The translations under genes and the position numbers were made by a program. A stretch of 64,000 bases of DNA, from NCBI RefSeq assembly GCF_008831075.1, contig NZ_WBJX01000001.1:602647-666646 (forward strand), in the 5' to 3' direction. This document shows positions 7,374 through 16,000 of this stretch, piece by piece. A model generated the notes under the pieces. It was not told the DNA's origin. It searched no databases and saw nothing but the letters and a program-made list of their open reading frames with translations. The DNA is from Pseudoclavibacter terrae (GTDB lineage Bacteria; Actinomycetota; Actinomycetes; Actinomycetales; Microbacteriaceae). Every line of letters begins with the position of its first letter. Position 1 is the first letter of the stretch.

Positions 7374-7952
7374 GTGTCCTCCACTCGCGATCGCTCGCTT
7401 TCTGCCGCCCTCGAGCTCCTCGCGTCCGGTGGCATGCGAGCCCTCACGCACACGCGTGTGGATGCCGAGGCGGGGCTCCCGAGGGGCTCCACCTCGAATC
7501 ATTTCCGCACGCGTCAGTCGCTCATCGAGGGGGTCATCGAACGGCTCGACAGGAGTGACTACGCCGAGTGGCTCCTCACCTACGAGTGGGGCGAGCCGAG
7601 TCTCGACCGGTTCTGTGTCGCGATGGATGCGGCCGTCGAGTCCATGACGGGGCGGGGGCGGATTCAGACGCTCGCCCGCTTCGCGCTGCTGCTCGAGGGA
7701 ACTCACAATCCCTCAGTCGCCAGAGCCGTCCAGGTGGGGCGCGACAGGCTGCGCGGCTGGGCGGCGGGGGCGGTGGCGAGCCTCGGCGTGAGCGAGCCTG
7801 AATCCCGTGCCTCTGCACTGGTCGCGTTGATCGACGGCGCGGTGCTGCATGAACTCGCTCGGCCCGCTGCGGGCGGGCCCAACGAGCGCCAGTCGGACGA
7901 CCGCGGGATCGACGTGCGACTGGCGGTGCGACGACTGCTCTCGGAGGGCTGA
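7374..7952 (+). CDS. TetR/AcrR-family transcriptional regulator
   Basis: This 192-residue protein has an N-terminal helix-turn-helix (ALELLASGGMRALTHTRV, then AGLPRGSTSNHFRTRQSLI), which matches the TetR DNA-binding domain, followed by an all-helical ligand-binding region. The GTG start follows TATAGT by 6 nt, so the mRNA is probably leaderless. It is divergent from an NADP-dependent oxidoreductase and two matching inverted repeats lie between them, which points to local autoregulation and control of the oxidoreductase. The ligand is unknown; an unsaturated carbonyl compound would fit the target. Confidence 0.88.
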   Translation: MSSTRDRSLSAALELLASGGMRALTHTRVDAEAGLPRGSTSNHFRTRQSLIEGVIERLDRSDYAEWLLTYEWGEPSLDRFCVAMDAAVESMTGRGRIQTLARFALLLEGTHNPSVARAVQVGRDRLRGWAAGAVASLGVSEPESRASALVALIDGAVLHELARPAAGGPNERQSDDRGIDVRLAVRRLLSEG

Positions 7953-8017
7953 CTGCAACTCGGAGGTCGGGTGCTCAGCTCGCGCGGTGGCTGCTGCTGG
8001 TCAGGTGTGGGTCGAGG

Positions 8018-8818
8018 TCAGCTCGCTGATTGCAGCTCTGCCGCCCAGTCTGACGTTGCGACGGCGATCTGCTCGCGCCCCTCCTCGTCGGGGATGGTCG
8101 CCGTCCCGTCGCCGGACTGCGGGCCGTAGTTGCCGAACATGGCGTGGTTTGCGCCGTCGATCTCGAGGGTCTCGGCGTTCGTGGGGAGCAGGTCGCGTGC
8201 GTCGGAGGCTTTCTGCGGGGTGGTGAGTCCGTCTGCGCTTCCGGTGATGCTGAGGACGTCGAGCGAGGTGTCGGCCGTGAGGTCGTTGGCGCAGTAGCCG
8301 CCGAAGAGGAGGAGGCCGGCCACGTCGGGTGAATCGGCGAGCTGGCAGGCGCGGACGCCGCCGAGGGAGTGTCCGCCGACGGCCCAGGTCGTGATGTCTG
8401 GCGCGGCGGTCGAGTAGTCGTCGATGGTGCGGGTGTCGAAGAAGGCGAGGTTGAGGAGTGGCTGCGGGATGACGACGGTCATCTGCTCCTCGGTGACGAG
8501 GTTGGAGAGCTTGGCGGCGTAGGCCGCTGGCTCGACCTTCGCTCCGGGGATGAAGATGAGCCCGGTTGTGCTCGCGGCTTCGGTGGGGCTGAGCACCAGC
8601 GACCCATCGACTTCCGCGACGGTGATCGCCGGGTCGTCGGTGACGGACGCGAGCGGCTCGGGCTCGGCGGCCATGACGCCGACGTTCGCCCAGATGAGGA
8701 ACGCGGCGATTGCGGCGACGAAGACGCCGGCGATGATGGAGAAGCTCCAGATGAGCGTGCGCCGTAGCCGGTTCCGCTTTGGTTGACGCGGCGGCTGGTT
8801 CGGGGGAGTTGCTGGCAC
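8018..8818 (-). CDS. Membrane-anchored alpha/beta hydrolase
   Basis: This encodes a 266-residue protein with a basic N-terminus, one transmembrane helix at about residues 22-45, and an alpha/beta-hydrolase domain outside the membrane. The nucleophile elbow is GGHSLGG with Ser at about 151, the acid is probably Asp196 in ITGSADGL, and the histidine is His225 in GANHAMF. It resembles small hydrolases of the dienelactone hydrolase/chlorophyllase-like group. The start is a GTG at 8816-8818 with GAGGAG about 12 nt upstream; upstream codons in the same frame do not look like protein. The substrate is unknown. Confidence 0.78.
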   Translation of the reverse strand: MPATPPNQPPRQPKRNRLRRTLIWSFSIIAGVFVAAIAAFLIWANVGVMAAEPEPLASVTDDPAITVAEVDGSLVLSPTEAASTTGLIFIPGAKVEPAAYAAKLSNLVTEEQMTVVIPQPLLNLAFFDTRTIDDYSTAAPDITTWAVGGHSLGGVRACQLADSPDVAGLLLFGGYCANDLTADTSLDVLSITGSADGLTTPQKASDARDLLPTNAETLEIDGANHAMFGNYGPQSGDGTATIPDEEGREQIAVATSDWAAELQSAS

Positions 8819-9253
8819 CTTGCGAGGGTACTCCTCAGATGCTGGTGCGGGCGTTCCTGGTGGCGCTGGTGACGGGCTTCTCGAACGCGAAGACGGGCAG
8901 GTCGAAGGCGGGGATGCGCCGCTCGCTGTCAGGTGACGCCGTGTTTCGTCCGGCGAAGCACGGTGTCGTCTCGTGTACTCGTCTTGCGGTGACTGCTTTC
9001 GGCCTGGTTCGTGCGTTCCTACGCTGACGCAAGAGGTTTCGTGATGGCGACGAAGAGTGGCGACGAACGAGAGGGCAGCAGATGAGCATTTCACTCCGCA
9101 CCGAGGGCAGCGCCACGATCGCCGTGCGCCTGCAGAGGCTGTTCTCGCAGCTCTTCGTGTCTGAGCGGTCGGGTGTGGGCGAGCAGAGGCTCCTCCTTCG
9201 CGGCGTCGGCATCGAAGAGGTGTAGACGAGGTCGGCATGTGCGTCGGCTCGCG
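8819..9253. other. 435-bp region without a convincing gene
   Basis: This stretch lies between the hydrolase (minus) and the HNH protein (minus). All frames are open in places only because of the high GC content. The one candidate is a 47-codon plus-strand frame at 9082-9225 (starts MSISLRTEGSA, with GAGAGGG upstream). Its composition is not convincing and nothing similar is recognised. The region probably holds the promoter of the hydrolase gene. Confidence 0.4.
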
Positions 9254-10711
9254 TCAGAACGGCGGAGGGTCGTTGCTCGGGTCTCGTTCCGTGTGAAGTT
9301 CGGGTGGCACGGCGGTCGCGCTCGAGGGGTCGGCCGTGGATGCGGCTTCGCTCTGCGCGTTGATCTCGGCTGTCGGCACGAACCGAACGCCCTGCCGCTC
9401 GGGCCGGTCAGCCAGGACTGTTCCGCCTGGCGTCTTCCACTCGAGGACTCCGCCTTCGAGCTGGTCGATTGACCACGGTGTGGCGTGGCGCATGACGTGG
9501 TGGAAGACGCAGAGGTGTTCGAGGTTCCCGAGGCAGGTCTTCCCACCGTGCTGCCATTCCTGAGTGTGGTCGATCTGGCAGGCGCGGGCTGGGAGGCGGC
9601 AGCCCGGGAAACGGCAGTGGACGTCGCGGGCCGCCAGGAATCTGCGCATGGCCGCGGTCGGCGTGTACGTGTCGACTGCGAGTACGGTCCCCGTGACCGG
9701 GTGGGTCAGAATCCGCGTGAACATCGGTGCCGTTGCGGCCATGCGCTTGGCTTCGTCGATCGGCACGGGTGAGAAGCCGTCGAGGAGCGCCGGGGGATGG
9801 CCGGGTTCGCGTTGGTCGGCGAGCAGGGTCGTTGCTGGGATGACCAGGTTCACCGTCGCCTGGACGCCGTTGGCTGCGGTTGTCGAGGTGGGGTCGCTCG
9901 TGAGGAGCTGGTCGCAGACGAGGTCGGCGCTGACTTCTCCAAGTGTCCTCTCATCGGGTTCTGACTCTGGCGCTTCGCCGGCGGCAGCGGCGGCCTTCTC
10001 GGCCTTGGCGCGTGCCCGCAGGACACGCGTCGCCTGCTTGCGGACTCTGTCGCGAACGGCGGTGAGCAGGAGGAGCGACCCTCCGACGTGCAGCACCCCG
10101 TGACCATCGCCCGCGTCGGTCACCGAGACGAATCCCTTCATGCGCGTCTTCCGTCGACGCTCCGCGAGCGGGATCTGCGTGAGTTCTTCCGCGATACGAG
10201 CGGTTATGCGCCTGAGTGCCGCCTCCGTGAGGATCTGTCCGCTCACCTGGTCGAGGGCGCTCTCGACGTAGCGGGCGCGGAGCGAAGCCTGCTCGGCTTC
10301 CACTTCGTGGGAGATGAGAAGCCCTGACGAGACGATGGCGTCGAGGTGGTGGCCGGAGATGCGTCCGTCTGCCACTGCATCCACTGCGGCGGGGAACTCC
10401 CGTACGGCGTTCCATGACCCGGCGAGCTGCCGGATCACAAGACTGTGCTTCGCCTGCACTTCGAACGAGATCTCCGCCGAGATCGAACGGACGTGCATGC
10501 CCATCTCGGGGTGGCCGTCGGCAAGGTCGAGGAGGTAGCCGAAGTTGTACGCGCGAGCCTCGAGCAGGATCGCCTCAGCGTCGATAGCGCGCCTGGCTGA
10601 CTCGATGCGGGCAGTCTCGGACAGGATCGCAGCGCGTTCGGCGGCGACGGAGGCTGGGTCGTTGACGTCGAAACGCCACCGCTCCTTGAAGCTCGCTGCC
10701 GGCTGGTACAT
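9254..10711 (-). CDS. DUF222/13E12-type HNH endonuclease domain protein
   Basis: This 485-residue protein has the two-part layout of the actinobacterial 13E12 repeat family: an N-terminal helical DUF222 domain (about residues 20-330) and a C-terminal HNH nuclease domain. In the latter one sees CRFPGCRLPARACQIDH, then NLEHLCVFHHVMRH, giving the zinc cysteines and catalytic histidines. These genes are multicopy in actinobacteria and often lie in variable regions; their function is uncertain. The start ATG follows TAGGGT by 6 nt (leaderless layout). Downstream of the HNH motif is a proline- and threonine-rich tail. Confidence 0.9.
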   Translation of the reverse strand: MYQPAASFKERWRFDVNDPASVAAERAAILSETARIESARRAIDAEAILLEARAYNFGYLLDLADGHPEMGMHVRSISAEISFEVQAKHSLVIRQLAGSWNAVREFPAAVDAVADGRISGHHLDAIVSSGLLISHEVEAEQASLRARYVESALDQVSGQILTEAALRRITARIAEELTQIPLAERRRKTRMKGFVSVTDAGDGHGVLHVGGSLLLLTAVRDRVRKQATRVLRARAKAEKAAAAAGEAPESEPDERTLGEVSADLVCDQLLTSDPTSTTAANGVQATVNLVIPATTLLADQREPGHPPALLDGFSPVPIDEAKRMAATAPMFTRILTHPVTGTVLAVDTYTPTAAMRRFLAARDVHCRFPGCRLPARACQIDHTQEWQHGGKTCLGNLEHLCVFHHVMRHATPWSIDQLEGGVLEWKTPGGTVLADRPERQGVRFVPTAEINAQSEAASTADPSSATAVPPELHTERDPSNDPPPF

Positions 10712-10717
10712 GGGTCA

Positions 10718-10723
10718 ACCCTA
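10718..10723 (-). promoter_or_regulatory. -10 box (TAGGGT) of HNH gene, leaderless
   Basis: On the minus strand TAGGGT is followed by TGACCC and the ATG. An AT-rich element with the small palindrome CTAATTATTAG (10737-10747) lies just upstream, where a -35 region or regulator site would be. Confidence 0.45.
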
Positions 10724-10825
10724 GCAGTAGTAGAATCTAATTATTAGGAATGGTCAGTAACTTTCTCGCCTCAGGATTCAAGGCCTGCGCTGCTCCGATG
10801 ACAGATCGAGGGAGACTCGCGCCCG

Positions 10826-11341
10826 CTAGGAGAGCTGGCGCGCCACGAACCCGAGCGCGGCCGCCGTGTCGACGATCTCGGTCACGGATTCCCGCGGCAC
10901 GACGACCAGCGGGTAGGCGTCACTGTCCTCCTCGAGGAACACGAGCGCGAGCCCGGCGGGCGCAAGCAGCGCGTCGGCGGCGGCGGATGCGGTTGGCACA
11001 TCCCCGTCCACGTCTCCGATCTCATCAGTGTCGAGACCCAGGCGAACGACCCGCGGGACGCCGGCGAGGGCGTCCGCGAGTTCCATGGCGGTGTCGTCGG
11101 CGTGGAGGTATGCGAGGGCGCCGCAGTCATCGAGCGCGTCGATGAGGGCGCCCCAGGCCTCGTCTGCGCCGTCGTCCTCCTCGACACCGCTCTCGTCGGT
11201 GTCTGCCTGATCGTCGTCGCCGTCATCTTCTTCGCGGTCATCGTCGGCCGCGCCGCGCAGCGCCTCCTGCACGCTCGGCCAGATCTCCGGGTCGTCGTCG
11301 ATCAGCGTGCAGAGGCGTTCCCAGGCGGTGGAGTCAGTCAC
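10826..11341 (-). CDS. Acidic hypothetical protein, possibly DUF6630-like
   Basis: This 171-residue, strongly acidic protein has an Asp/Glu-rich linker (residues about 30-55) between an N-terminal helix (TAWERLCTLIDDDPEIW) and a globular part with WGALIDALDDCGALAYLHADD and a C-terminal DAYPLVVVPRESV segment. The globular part recalls DUF6630-type proteins, but I am not certain of that family. The GTG start sits 7 nt after TACCCT, consistent with a leaderless transcript; longer upstream extensions look like noise. It lies just downstream of the threonine aldolase gene on the same strand. Confidence 0.6.
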   Translation of the reverse strand: MTDSTAWERLCTLIDDDPEIWPSVQEALRGAADDDREEDDGDDDQADTDESGVEEDDGADEAWGALIDALDDCGALAYLHADDTAMELADALAGVPRVVRLGLDTDEIGDVDGDVPTASAAADALLAPAGLALVFLEEDSDAYPLVVVPRESVTEIVDTAAALGFVARQLS

Positions 11342-11348
11342 GGCCTCG

Positions 11349-11354
11349 AGGGTA
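11349..11354 (-). promoter_or_regulatory. -10 box (TACCCT) of acidic hypothetical gene, leaderless
   Basis: On the minus strand TACCCT is followed by 7 nt and then GTG. No ribosome-binding site is visible. Confidence 0.4.
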
Positions 11355-11367
11355 CCCGCCCGGGGTC

Positions 11368-12411
11368 CTACGCGCCCGCGACAGCCGCGATGAGCCCATC
11401 CACGTCGCCGTCGGTGGTGTCCCAGGAGCAGAGGAAGCGCACGAGGCCTGTGGAGGCGTCCCATGTGTGGAACGCGTAGCGTTCGCTGACGCGCTCGGCG
11501 ACCTCGCCCGGCAGCACGGCGAACACGCCGTTGGCCTGGCGGGGGAGCGGCACCGAGCAGCCGTCGATGGCCTCGATGCCGGCGGCGAGGCGAGCGGCCA
11601 TGGCGTTCGCGTGCTCAGCGTTCTCGCGCCACAGCTCGCCGCCGAACAGCGCGAGCAGCTGCGCTGAGACGAAGCGCATCTTCGATGACAGCTGCAGGTC
11701 GATCTTCCGAGCCTCTTCGACGCCGTACACGGCCTCCGGGTTGACGACGACCACGGCCTCGGCGGCGAGCGCCCCGTTCTTGGTCCCGCCCAGGCTGATG
11801 ACGTCGGCCCCCGCGGCGCTCGAGACCTCGGCGAGCGTGCAGTCGAAGTGGGCGGCGGCGTTCGAGAGGCGTGCGCCGTCGACGTGCAGCCACATGCCGT
11901 TCGCGTGGGCTGCGTCGGCCAGTGCGCGGACCTCGTCCGGCGAGTATGCGGTGCCGACCTCTGTCGCCTGGCTGATGCTCACGGCGAGCGGGGTCGCGCG
12001 GTGCACGTCGCGCCGGACGCTCGCCGCGCGCTCGATGTCGGCGGGGGTGAGCTTCCCGTCCGGGGACTCGACGGTGAGCAGCTTGACGCCGCCGACCCGC
12101 TCGGGTGCCGCGTTCTCGTCGGTGTTGATGTGCGCGGATGCTGGGCACACGACGCCGCCCCAGCGGGGGACCATCGACTGCAGCGCGACGACGTTGGCGC
12201 CGGAGCCGTTGAAGACCGGCAGGCCGATGGCTGTCTCTCCGAAGAGCTCGCGACACAGGTTCTGGAACGCCGTCGAGTAGGGGTCGGCCCCGTACGCGCC
12301 GACGTGCCCGCCGTTCGCGGTGACAAGCGCATCCAGCACCTGCGGGTGGGCGCCCGCGGCGTTGTCGCTCGTGAACGTGCGGATGCTGGGGTCGTGCAGC
12401 TGCGAAATCAC
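11368..12411 (-). CDS. Low-specificity L-threonine aldolase family protein
   Basis: This PLP-dependent fold-type I enzyme of about 347 residues begins near RTFTSDNAAGAHPQVL, carries GSGANVVALQS, LHVDGARLSNAAA (the Asp that contacts PLP) and SLGGTKNGALAAEAVV, where the lysine of GGTKNG is the PLP Schiff base. The family cleaves L-threonine or L-allo-threonine to glycine and acetaldehyde. The start is uncertain: GTG at 12411 is used here, GTG at 12429 is an alternative. It is divergent from a pirin gene. Confidence 0.88.
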   Translation of the reverse strand: MISQLHDPSIRTFTSDNAAGAHPQVLDALVTANGGHVGAYGADPYSTAFQNLCRELFGETAIGLPVFNGSGANVVALQSMVPRWGGVVCPASAHINTDENAAPERVGGVKLLTVESPDGKLTPADIERAASVRRDVHRATPLAVSISQATEVGTAYSPDEVRALADAAHANGMWLHVDGARLSNAAAHFDCTLAEVSSAAGADVISLGGTKNGALAAEAVVVVNPEAVYGVEEARKIDLQLSSKMRFVSAQLLALFGGELWRENAEHANAMAARLAAGIEAIDGCSVPLPRQANGVFAVLPGEVAERVSERYAFHTWDASTGLVRFLCSWDTTDGDVDGLIAAVAGA

Positions 12412-12463
12412 CGATCCATTCTCGCGCACGCCACGGCTCGATGAAAACTCATGTGTCCGCGTC

Positions 12464-12469
12464 TACGCT
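12464..12469 (+). promoter_or_regulatory. -10 box (TACGCT) of pirin gene, leaderless
   Basis: TACGCT is followed by 6 nt and then ATG at 12476, with no Shine-Dalgarno sequence in between. Confidence 0.5.
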
Positions 12470-12475
12470 CGGCTC

Positions 12476-13504
12476 ATGAGCAACGCCGAGGCGAACCCCA
12501 TCGAGGCGCGGCTGCAGGACGCCTACGAGACCGGTCAGGTCATCGCGGGCATCGAGCTGCTGCTGCCCCGCGAGGTGCCGCTCGGCGGCCCCCGCTCGCT
12601 GCCCGTCCTGCGCTCGGTCCCCAACAAGTACCGCCATTTCATCGGGGCGTGGTGCTTCATCGACCACTACGGCCCCGTCGACCTGCCGTCGGATGGCGGA
12701 ATGGATGTGGCCCCTCACCCGCACACGGGCCTGCAGACGGTGAGCTGGCTGTTCTCCGGTGAAGTGCTGCACCGTGACTCGATCGGCAGTATCCACGAGG
12801 TCGCACCCGGTGGCGTCAACGTCATGACGGCGGGCGCGGGGATCGCGCACTCGGAGGTCTCGCCGACGCGTTCGAGTCGCGCACCGGTGCTCCACGGGGT
12901 GCAGCTCTGGATCGCGCTGCCCGCCGAGCAGAGAGGCACGGCAGCCGCCTTCGCCGGCCTGGATCGTTGTCCATCGATGCAACTCGAGGCGTCGACGGGG
13001 GCGGAGGGGCGCGTCGAGGCGACCGTCTTCCTGGGCGAGTACGCCGGCCTGCGCTCCGGCGCCCCAAGCTTCTCCCCGCTTGTGGGCGTCGAGCTCGCAT
13101 TCCCTGGCTGCTCGGAAGCGGAGCTCGCACTGGACCCGGCCTTCGAGCACGGGGTGCTGGCCTGCTCGCCGGGCATCACGGTCGATGACGTGGAACTCCC
13201 CGTGGGCGCCGTCGGCTACCTGCCCCCAGGGACCGAACGGACCATCGTGGGTGCGGCGGAAGGCGGACGCGCGCTGCTGCTCGGAGGTGTGCCCTTCGAG
13301 GAGGAGATCGTCATGTTCTGGAACTTCGTCGGGTCCTCGCACGAGGAGGTCGCGGAGGCTCGCGCAGCGTGGGAAGCGACCAGGGGATCGCAGGCACCCG
13401 ATGCGCGCTTCGGCGCCGTCGACAGCCACGACGGGAAGACGCTCGCGGCCCCAGCTCTCCCGGCCGTGCGCCTCAACCCCCGCGGTCGAACGCGCGACGA
13501 CTGA
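12476..13504 (+). CDS. Pirin family protein
   Basis: This 342-residue bicupin has the pirin signature: an N-terminal cupin with HFIGAWCFIDHYGP, then VAPHPHTGLQTVSWLFSG and GGVNVMTAGAGIAHSE, in which the histidines and glutamate bind iron. A C-terminal cupin follows, with GVPFEEEIVMFWNFVG close to the end. Some pirins are quercetin dioxygenases; others act as redox-dependent cofactors, so the role here is open. The ATG is preceded by a TACGCT box 6 nt upstream. It is divergent from the threonine aldolase and convergent with the MscS gene. Confidence 0.92.
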   Translation: MSNAEANPIEARLQDAYETGQVIAGIELLLPREVPLGGPRSLPVLRSVPNKYRHFIGAWCFIDHYGPVDLPSDGGMDVAPHPHTGLQTVSWLFSGEVLHRDSIGSIHEVAPGGVNVMTAGAGIAHSEVSPTRSSRAPVLHGVQLWIALPAEQRGTAAAFAGLDRCPSMQLEASTGAEGRVEATVFLGEYAGLRSGAPSFSPLVGVELAFPGCSEAELALDPAFEHGVLACSPGITVDDVELPVGAVGYLPPGTERTIVGAAEGGRALLLGGVPFEEEIVMFWNFVGSSHEEVAEARAAWEATRGSQAPDARFGAVDSHDGKTLAAPALPAVRLNPRGRTRDD

Positions 13505-13539
13505 GGCGCACGGCCCGTGGCCTCGGTCCCGGCGGAGCG

Positions 13540-14745
13540 TCAGCGATCGCGATCTTCCGCATCGATGATGGGGATCGCGTTCGTGAACACCGATGCCCGC
13601 TCCTGGGCCTCGACGCTTCCAGTGAAGAGCCCAGAACCTCCCGCGCTGGTGTCGTCGCTGCGGGTGTCCTCTTCCCGTGACGCACGGGTTGCTGCATCAT
13701 CGTGGGCCGCAGGCTCGGTGATGAGCACCCGCTGCACGGGCAGCGATGACGGCATGGTGCGCTGCAGCCAGGTGACCATGGCCTCGCGCACGAAGCACCG
13801 GAGGTCGAACAGGGTCGGCGCATCCACCGCGGTCACGAGGATGCGGATGCGGACGAGCCCGCCCGTGGCCTCGGTCACCTGCAGCACCTGCGCGCGGCCA
13901 TCCCAGAGGTCGGTCTGCGTGAGCACCTCCGCGAGCCGCTCGCGCATGAGCGCCGGGGAGACGCGCCAGTCGACGTCGAGCTCGACCGAGCCGAGCAGCT
14001 CGCTGCCCTGCCGTGTCCAGTTCTGGAAGGGCTGCGTGGTGAAGTAGGTGCATGGCAGCACGAGGCGCCGGTCGTCCCACAAGTCCACAACCACGTAGCT
14101 CAGCGTGATCTCGCCGATCCGGCCCCACTCGTCCTCGACCACCACGACGTCGTCGACCCGCAGAGCCTCGCTGAACACGAGCTGCAGGCCAGCGAAGATG
14201 TTCGCGAGCACCGACTGCGCGGCGAGGCCGGCGACCACGGACGCGATTCCGGCCGAAGCGAGGAGGCTGGCGCCGACGGTGCGGACGGCCGGGAACGTCA
14301 GCAGGATCGCACCCAACGCGATGATCACGATGACGGCGACCGCCAGCCGCCGCAGGATCAGGGTCTGGGTGCGGATGCGACGCGCGACGCGGTTGTTGGC
14401 CACGTCGATGCGGTTTCGGCCGAGCGTGATGTCGGTCGAGAAGGCGACGAGGCCGGCCATGAGCCAGGCTCCAGCAGCGATGACGCAGATCGTGAGCGCG
14501 TGGTAGATCACCTCGCGCCAGGAGCCCTCGCCCGAGGCGGGGAACGCCACTGCGACGGCGATCCACAGCGCGATGATGAGCACGACGACGCGGAAGGGCC
14601 GCCGCGTGTGCCGCACAAGCGGTTCGGGCCAGCGCATTCGTTTCGCGACCAGGCGGATGACGAGGGCGACGGCGGCGGTCAGGGCGACCGCTGCTGCGAC
14701 GGCGAGAGCGAGTGAGATGACAAAGGCGAGCCAGGGATCGAGCAC
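13540..14745 (-). CDS. MscS-family mechanosensitive ion channel
   Basis: This 401-residue membrane protein has an N-terminal helix (about residues 5-32), further helices near 50-110 and 130-160, and then the conserved pore helix with SAGIASVVAGLAAQSVLANI, followed by FSEALRVDDVV and the beta domain with GRIGEITLSYVVVDLWDDRR. These are characteristic of MscS-type channels that release solutes on hypo-osmotic shock. The C-terminal 60 residues are acidic and probably disordered. The GTG start is preceded by a good GAGGAGG. It converges with the pirin gene, 35 bp apart. Confidence 0.92.
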   Translation of the reverse strand: MLDPWLAFVISLALAVAAAVALTAAVALVIRLVAKRMRWPEPLVRHTRRPFRVVVLIIALWIAVAVAFPASGEGSWREVIYHALTICVIAAGAWLMAGLVAFSTDITLGRNRIDVANNRVARRIRTQTLILRRLAVAVIVIIALGAILLTFPAVRTVGASLLASAGIASVVAGLAAQSVLANIFAGLQLVFSEALRVDDVVVVEDEWGRIGEITLSYVVVDLWDDRRLVLPCTYFTTQPFQNWTRQGSELLGSVELDVDWRVSPALMRERLAEVLTQTDLWDGRAQVLQVTEATGGLVRIRILVTAVDAPTLFDLRCFVREAMVTWLQRTMPSSLPVQRVLITEPAAHDDAATRASREEDTRSDDTSAGGSGLFTGSVEAQERASVFTNAIPIIDAEDRDR

Positions 14746-14859
14746 GTTCCTCCTCGGGGGTGGAGGTCCCTCCCGGTGCGGGGAGGGCCGGAGCAGCCAC
14801 GCTAGTGATGGAGTCTCCGTGCTCCCTGGCTTGTCACCAGGCGAGGAGGCGCAGCGGCG

Positions 14860-15333
14860 TCAGCTTCTGCGCTCGGCCTCCGAGCGCTCCCGCCATCGGA
14901 TGAGGAACCTCCGGTCGAAGGAGGGCGCGCAGCGCAGGCAGGAGACGAGCCTGCCCTTGGTCGGGCGACGGAAGCGCAGCACCTCGTGTCCGTTCGGGCA
15001 GACGCCCACCCACTTCGCGAACTCGGACGCGACTTCACCGTCGTGCGTGCGCCCGCCGACGTACCCCAGCTGGTCGGCGATGCGCTTCCACTCAGGTCCG
15101 TGGCCGGCCTTATGGCCGGCGACCGCGTGGGCGACCTCGTGCAGCAGCGTCTGGTGCACGGTGTCGTCGTCGTAGCGGGCCGACAAGTACCGCGACACGG
15201 TGATGCGCCTGTCCCGGAAGTTGCAGGCGCCCGCCCGCTTCTTTGCGTGGTCGAACCCGAAGCTCCAGCTGTCGTCGAGGTGCATGCGGATGAGGGCTTC
15301 CGCCCAGACCTGCACCTTGGCCAGGTCGGCCAC
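14860..15333 (-). CDS. SprT-like zinc metalloprotease-fold protein
   Basis: This 157-residue protein contains HEVAH at residues 65-69, the zinc-binding HExxH of SprT-like domains, with a third likely ligand in the following GHKAGHGPEW. A C-terminal treble-clef/zinc ribbon (CPNGHEV then CLRC) follows. SprT/Spartan-like proteins can degrade DNA-protein crosslinks, but bacterial members are little studied. The GTG start is 8 nt downstream of the preceding gene's stop, so it is co-transcribed with the TPR-like gene. Confidence 0.82.
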   Translation of the reverse strand: MADLAKVQVWAEALIRMHLDDSWSFGFDHAKKRAGACNFRDRRITVSRYLSARYDDDTVHQTLLHEVAHAVAGHKAGHGPEWKRIADQLGYVGGRTHDGEVASEFAKWVGVCPNGHEVLRFRRPTKGRLVSCLRCAPSFDRRFLIRWRERSEAERRS

Positions 15334-15341
15334 CGCGCCGC

Positions 15342-15914
15342 TTAGGAGTCGATCGAGGTGATCGGCTCGCTCAGTTCCGAGGAGGGCTCCTCGTCGCCCT
15401 CGAGGATCGCCCGGGTCACACGGATCGCGAACTTCGACGACTGCAGCTGGTCGGCAGCCACTCCGCGCGCGAGGCGCAGCTCGTGGGCCCGCTCGAAGTC
15501 GACGAGCGCCTCCGTGTACTCGCGCTGCTCGAAGCGCACCTTGCCGCGGTGCTGCAGCGCGAAGGCGGCCAGTTCATCCCATTCGTGGGTCAGCGCCTCG
15601 TCGACACAGCCGGTCAGGTCCTGGAGCGCGACGTCGTGCTTGCCCTGGAACTGCTGCACCTGCGCCTTGCGGACGCGTGCCGCGAGGGCGTCCTCGCGGG
15701 CGCCGGTGAAGCGCGACTGGCGGTACGCGGTCTGCGCCGTGTCGAACGCCTCGTCGAGGCGACCGAGCATGCGGAGCAGCGCGACCTTCTCGTTCAGCGC
15801 GGTGAGGGATCGCAGCACGGCGATCTCCGCGAGGCGAGCCTCCGCGGCGTCGACGTCGATGCGCTCGCGGAGGGTCTCCGGGTCGTAGCCGAGGATGATG
15901 GGAGCGTCTGACAC
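15342..15914 (-). CDS. TPR-like helical repeat protein
   Basis: This 190-residue protein is built from helix pairs resembling tetratricopeptide repeats: ALNEKVALLRMLGRLDEAFD, then ARVRKAQVQQFQGKHDVALQ, then AFALQHRGKVRFEQREYTEA. No enzymatic motif is present, so it may be a protein-interaction scaffold. Its stop codon is 8 nt before the start of the SprT-like gene. The GTG start comes 6 nt after TAACCT, the leaderless arrangement. The partner is unknown. Confidence 0.65.
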   Translation of the reverse strand: MSDAPIILGYDPETLRERIDVDAAEARLAEIAVLRSLTALNEKVALLRMLGRLDEAFDTAQTAYRQSRFTGAREDALAARVRKAQVQQFQGKHDVALQDLTGCVDEALTHEWDELAAFALQHRGKVRFEQREYTEALVDFERAHELRLARGVAADQLQSSKFAIRVTRAILEGDEEPSSELSEPITSIDS

Positions 15915-15920
15915 CCCAGC

Positions 15921-15926
15921 AGGTTA
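15921..15926 (-). promoter_or_regulatory. -10 box (TAACCT) of TPR-like gene, leaderless
   Basis: Read on the minus strand, TAACCT is followed by GCTGGG and then the GTG start. Confidence 0.5.
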
Positions 15927-16000
15927 GTCGCAGCGGCGGCGGTTTGTGTGCATCCCTCGCCGGGTTGTGGACAGCGGGTCCGATCAGGCGTCGGCGGGGG

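Noticed and set aside
9082-9225. 47-codon plus-strand frame in the hydrolase-HNH gap
   Set aside because: It has a start and a purine-rich upstream sequence but no recognisable protein features; it is recorded only in the gap entry.
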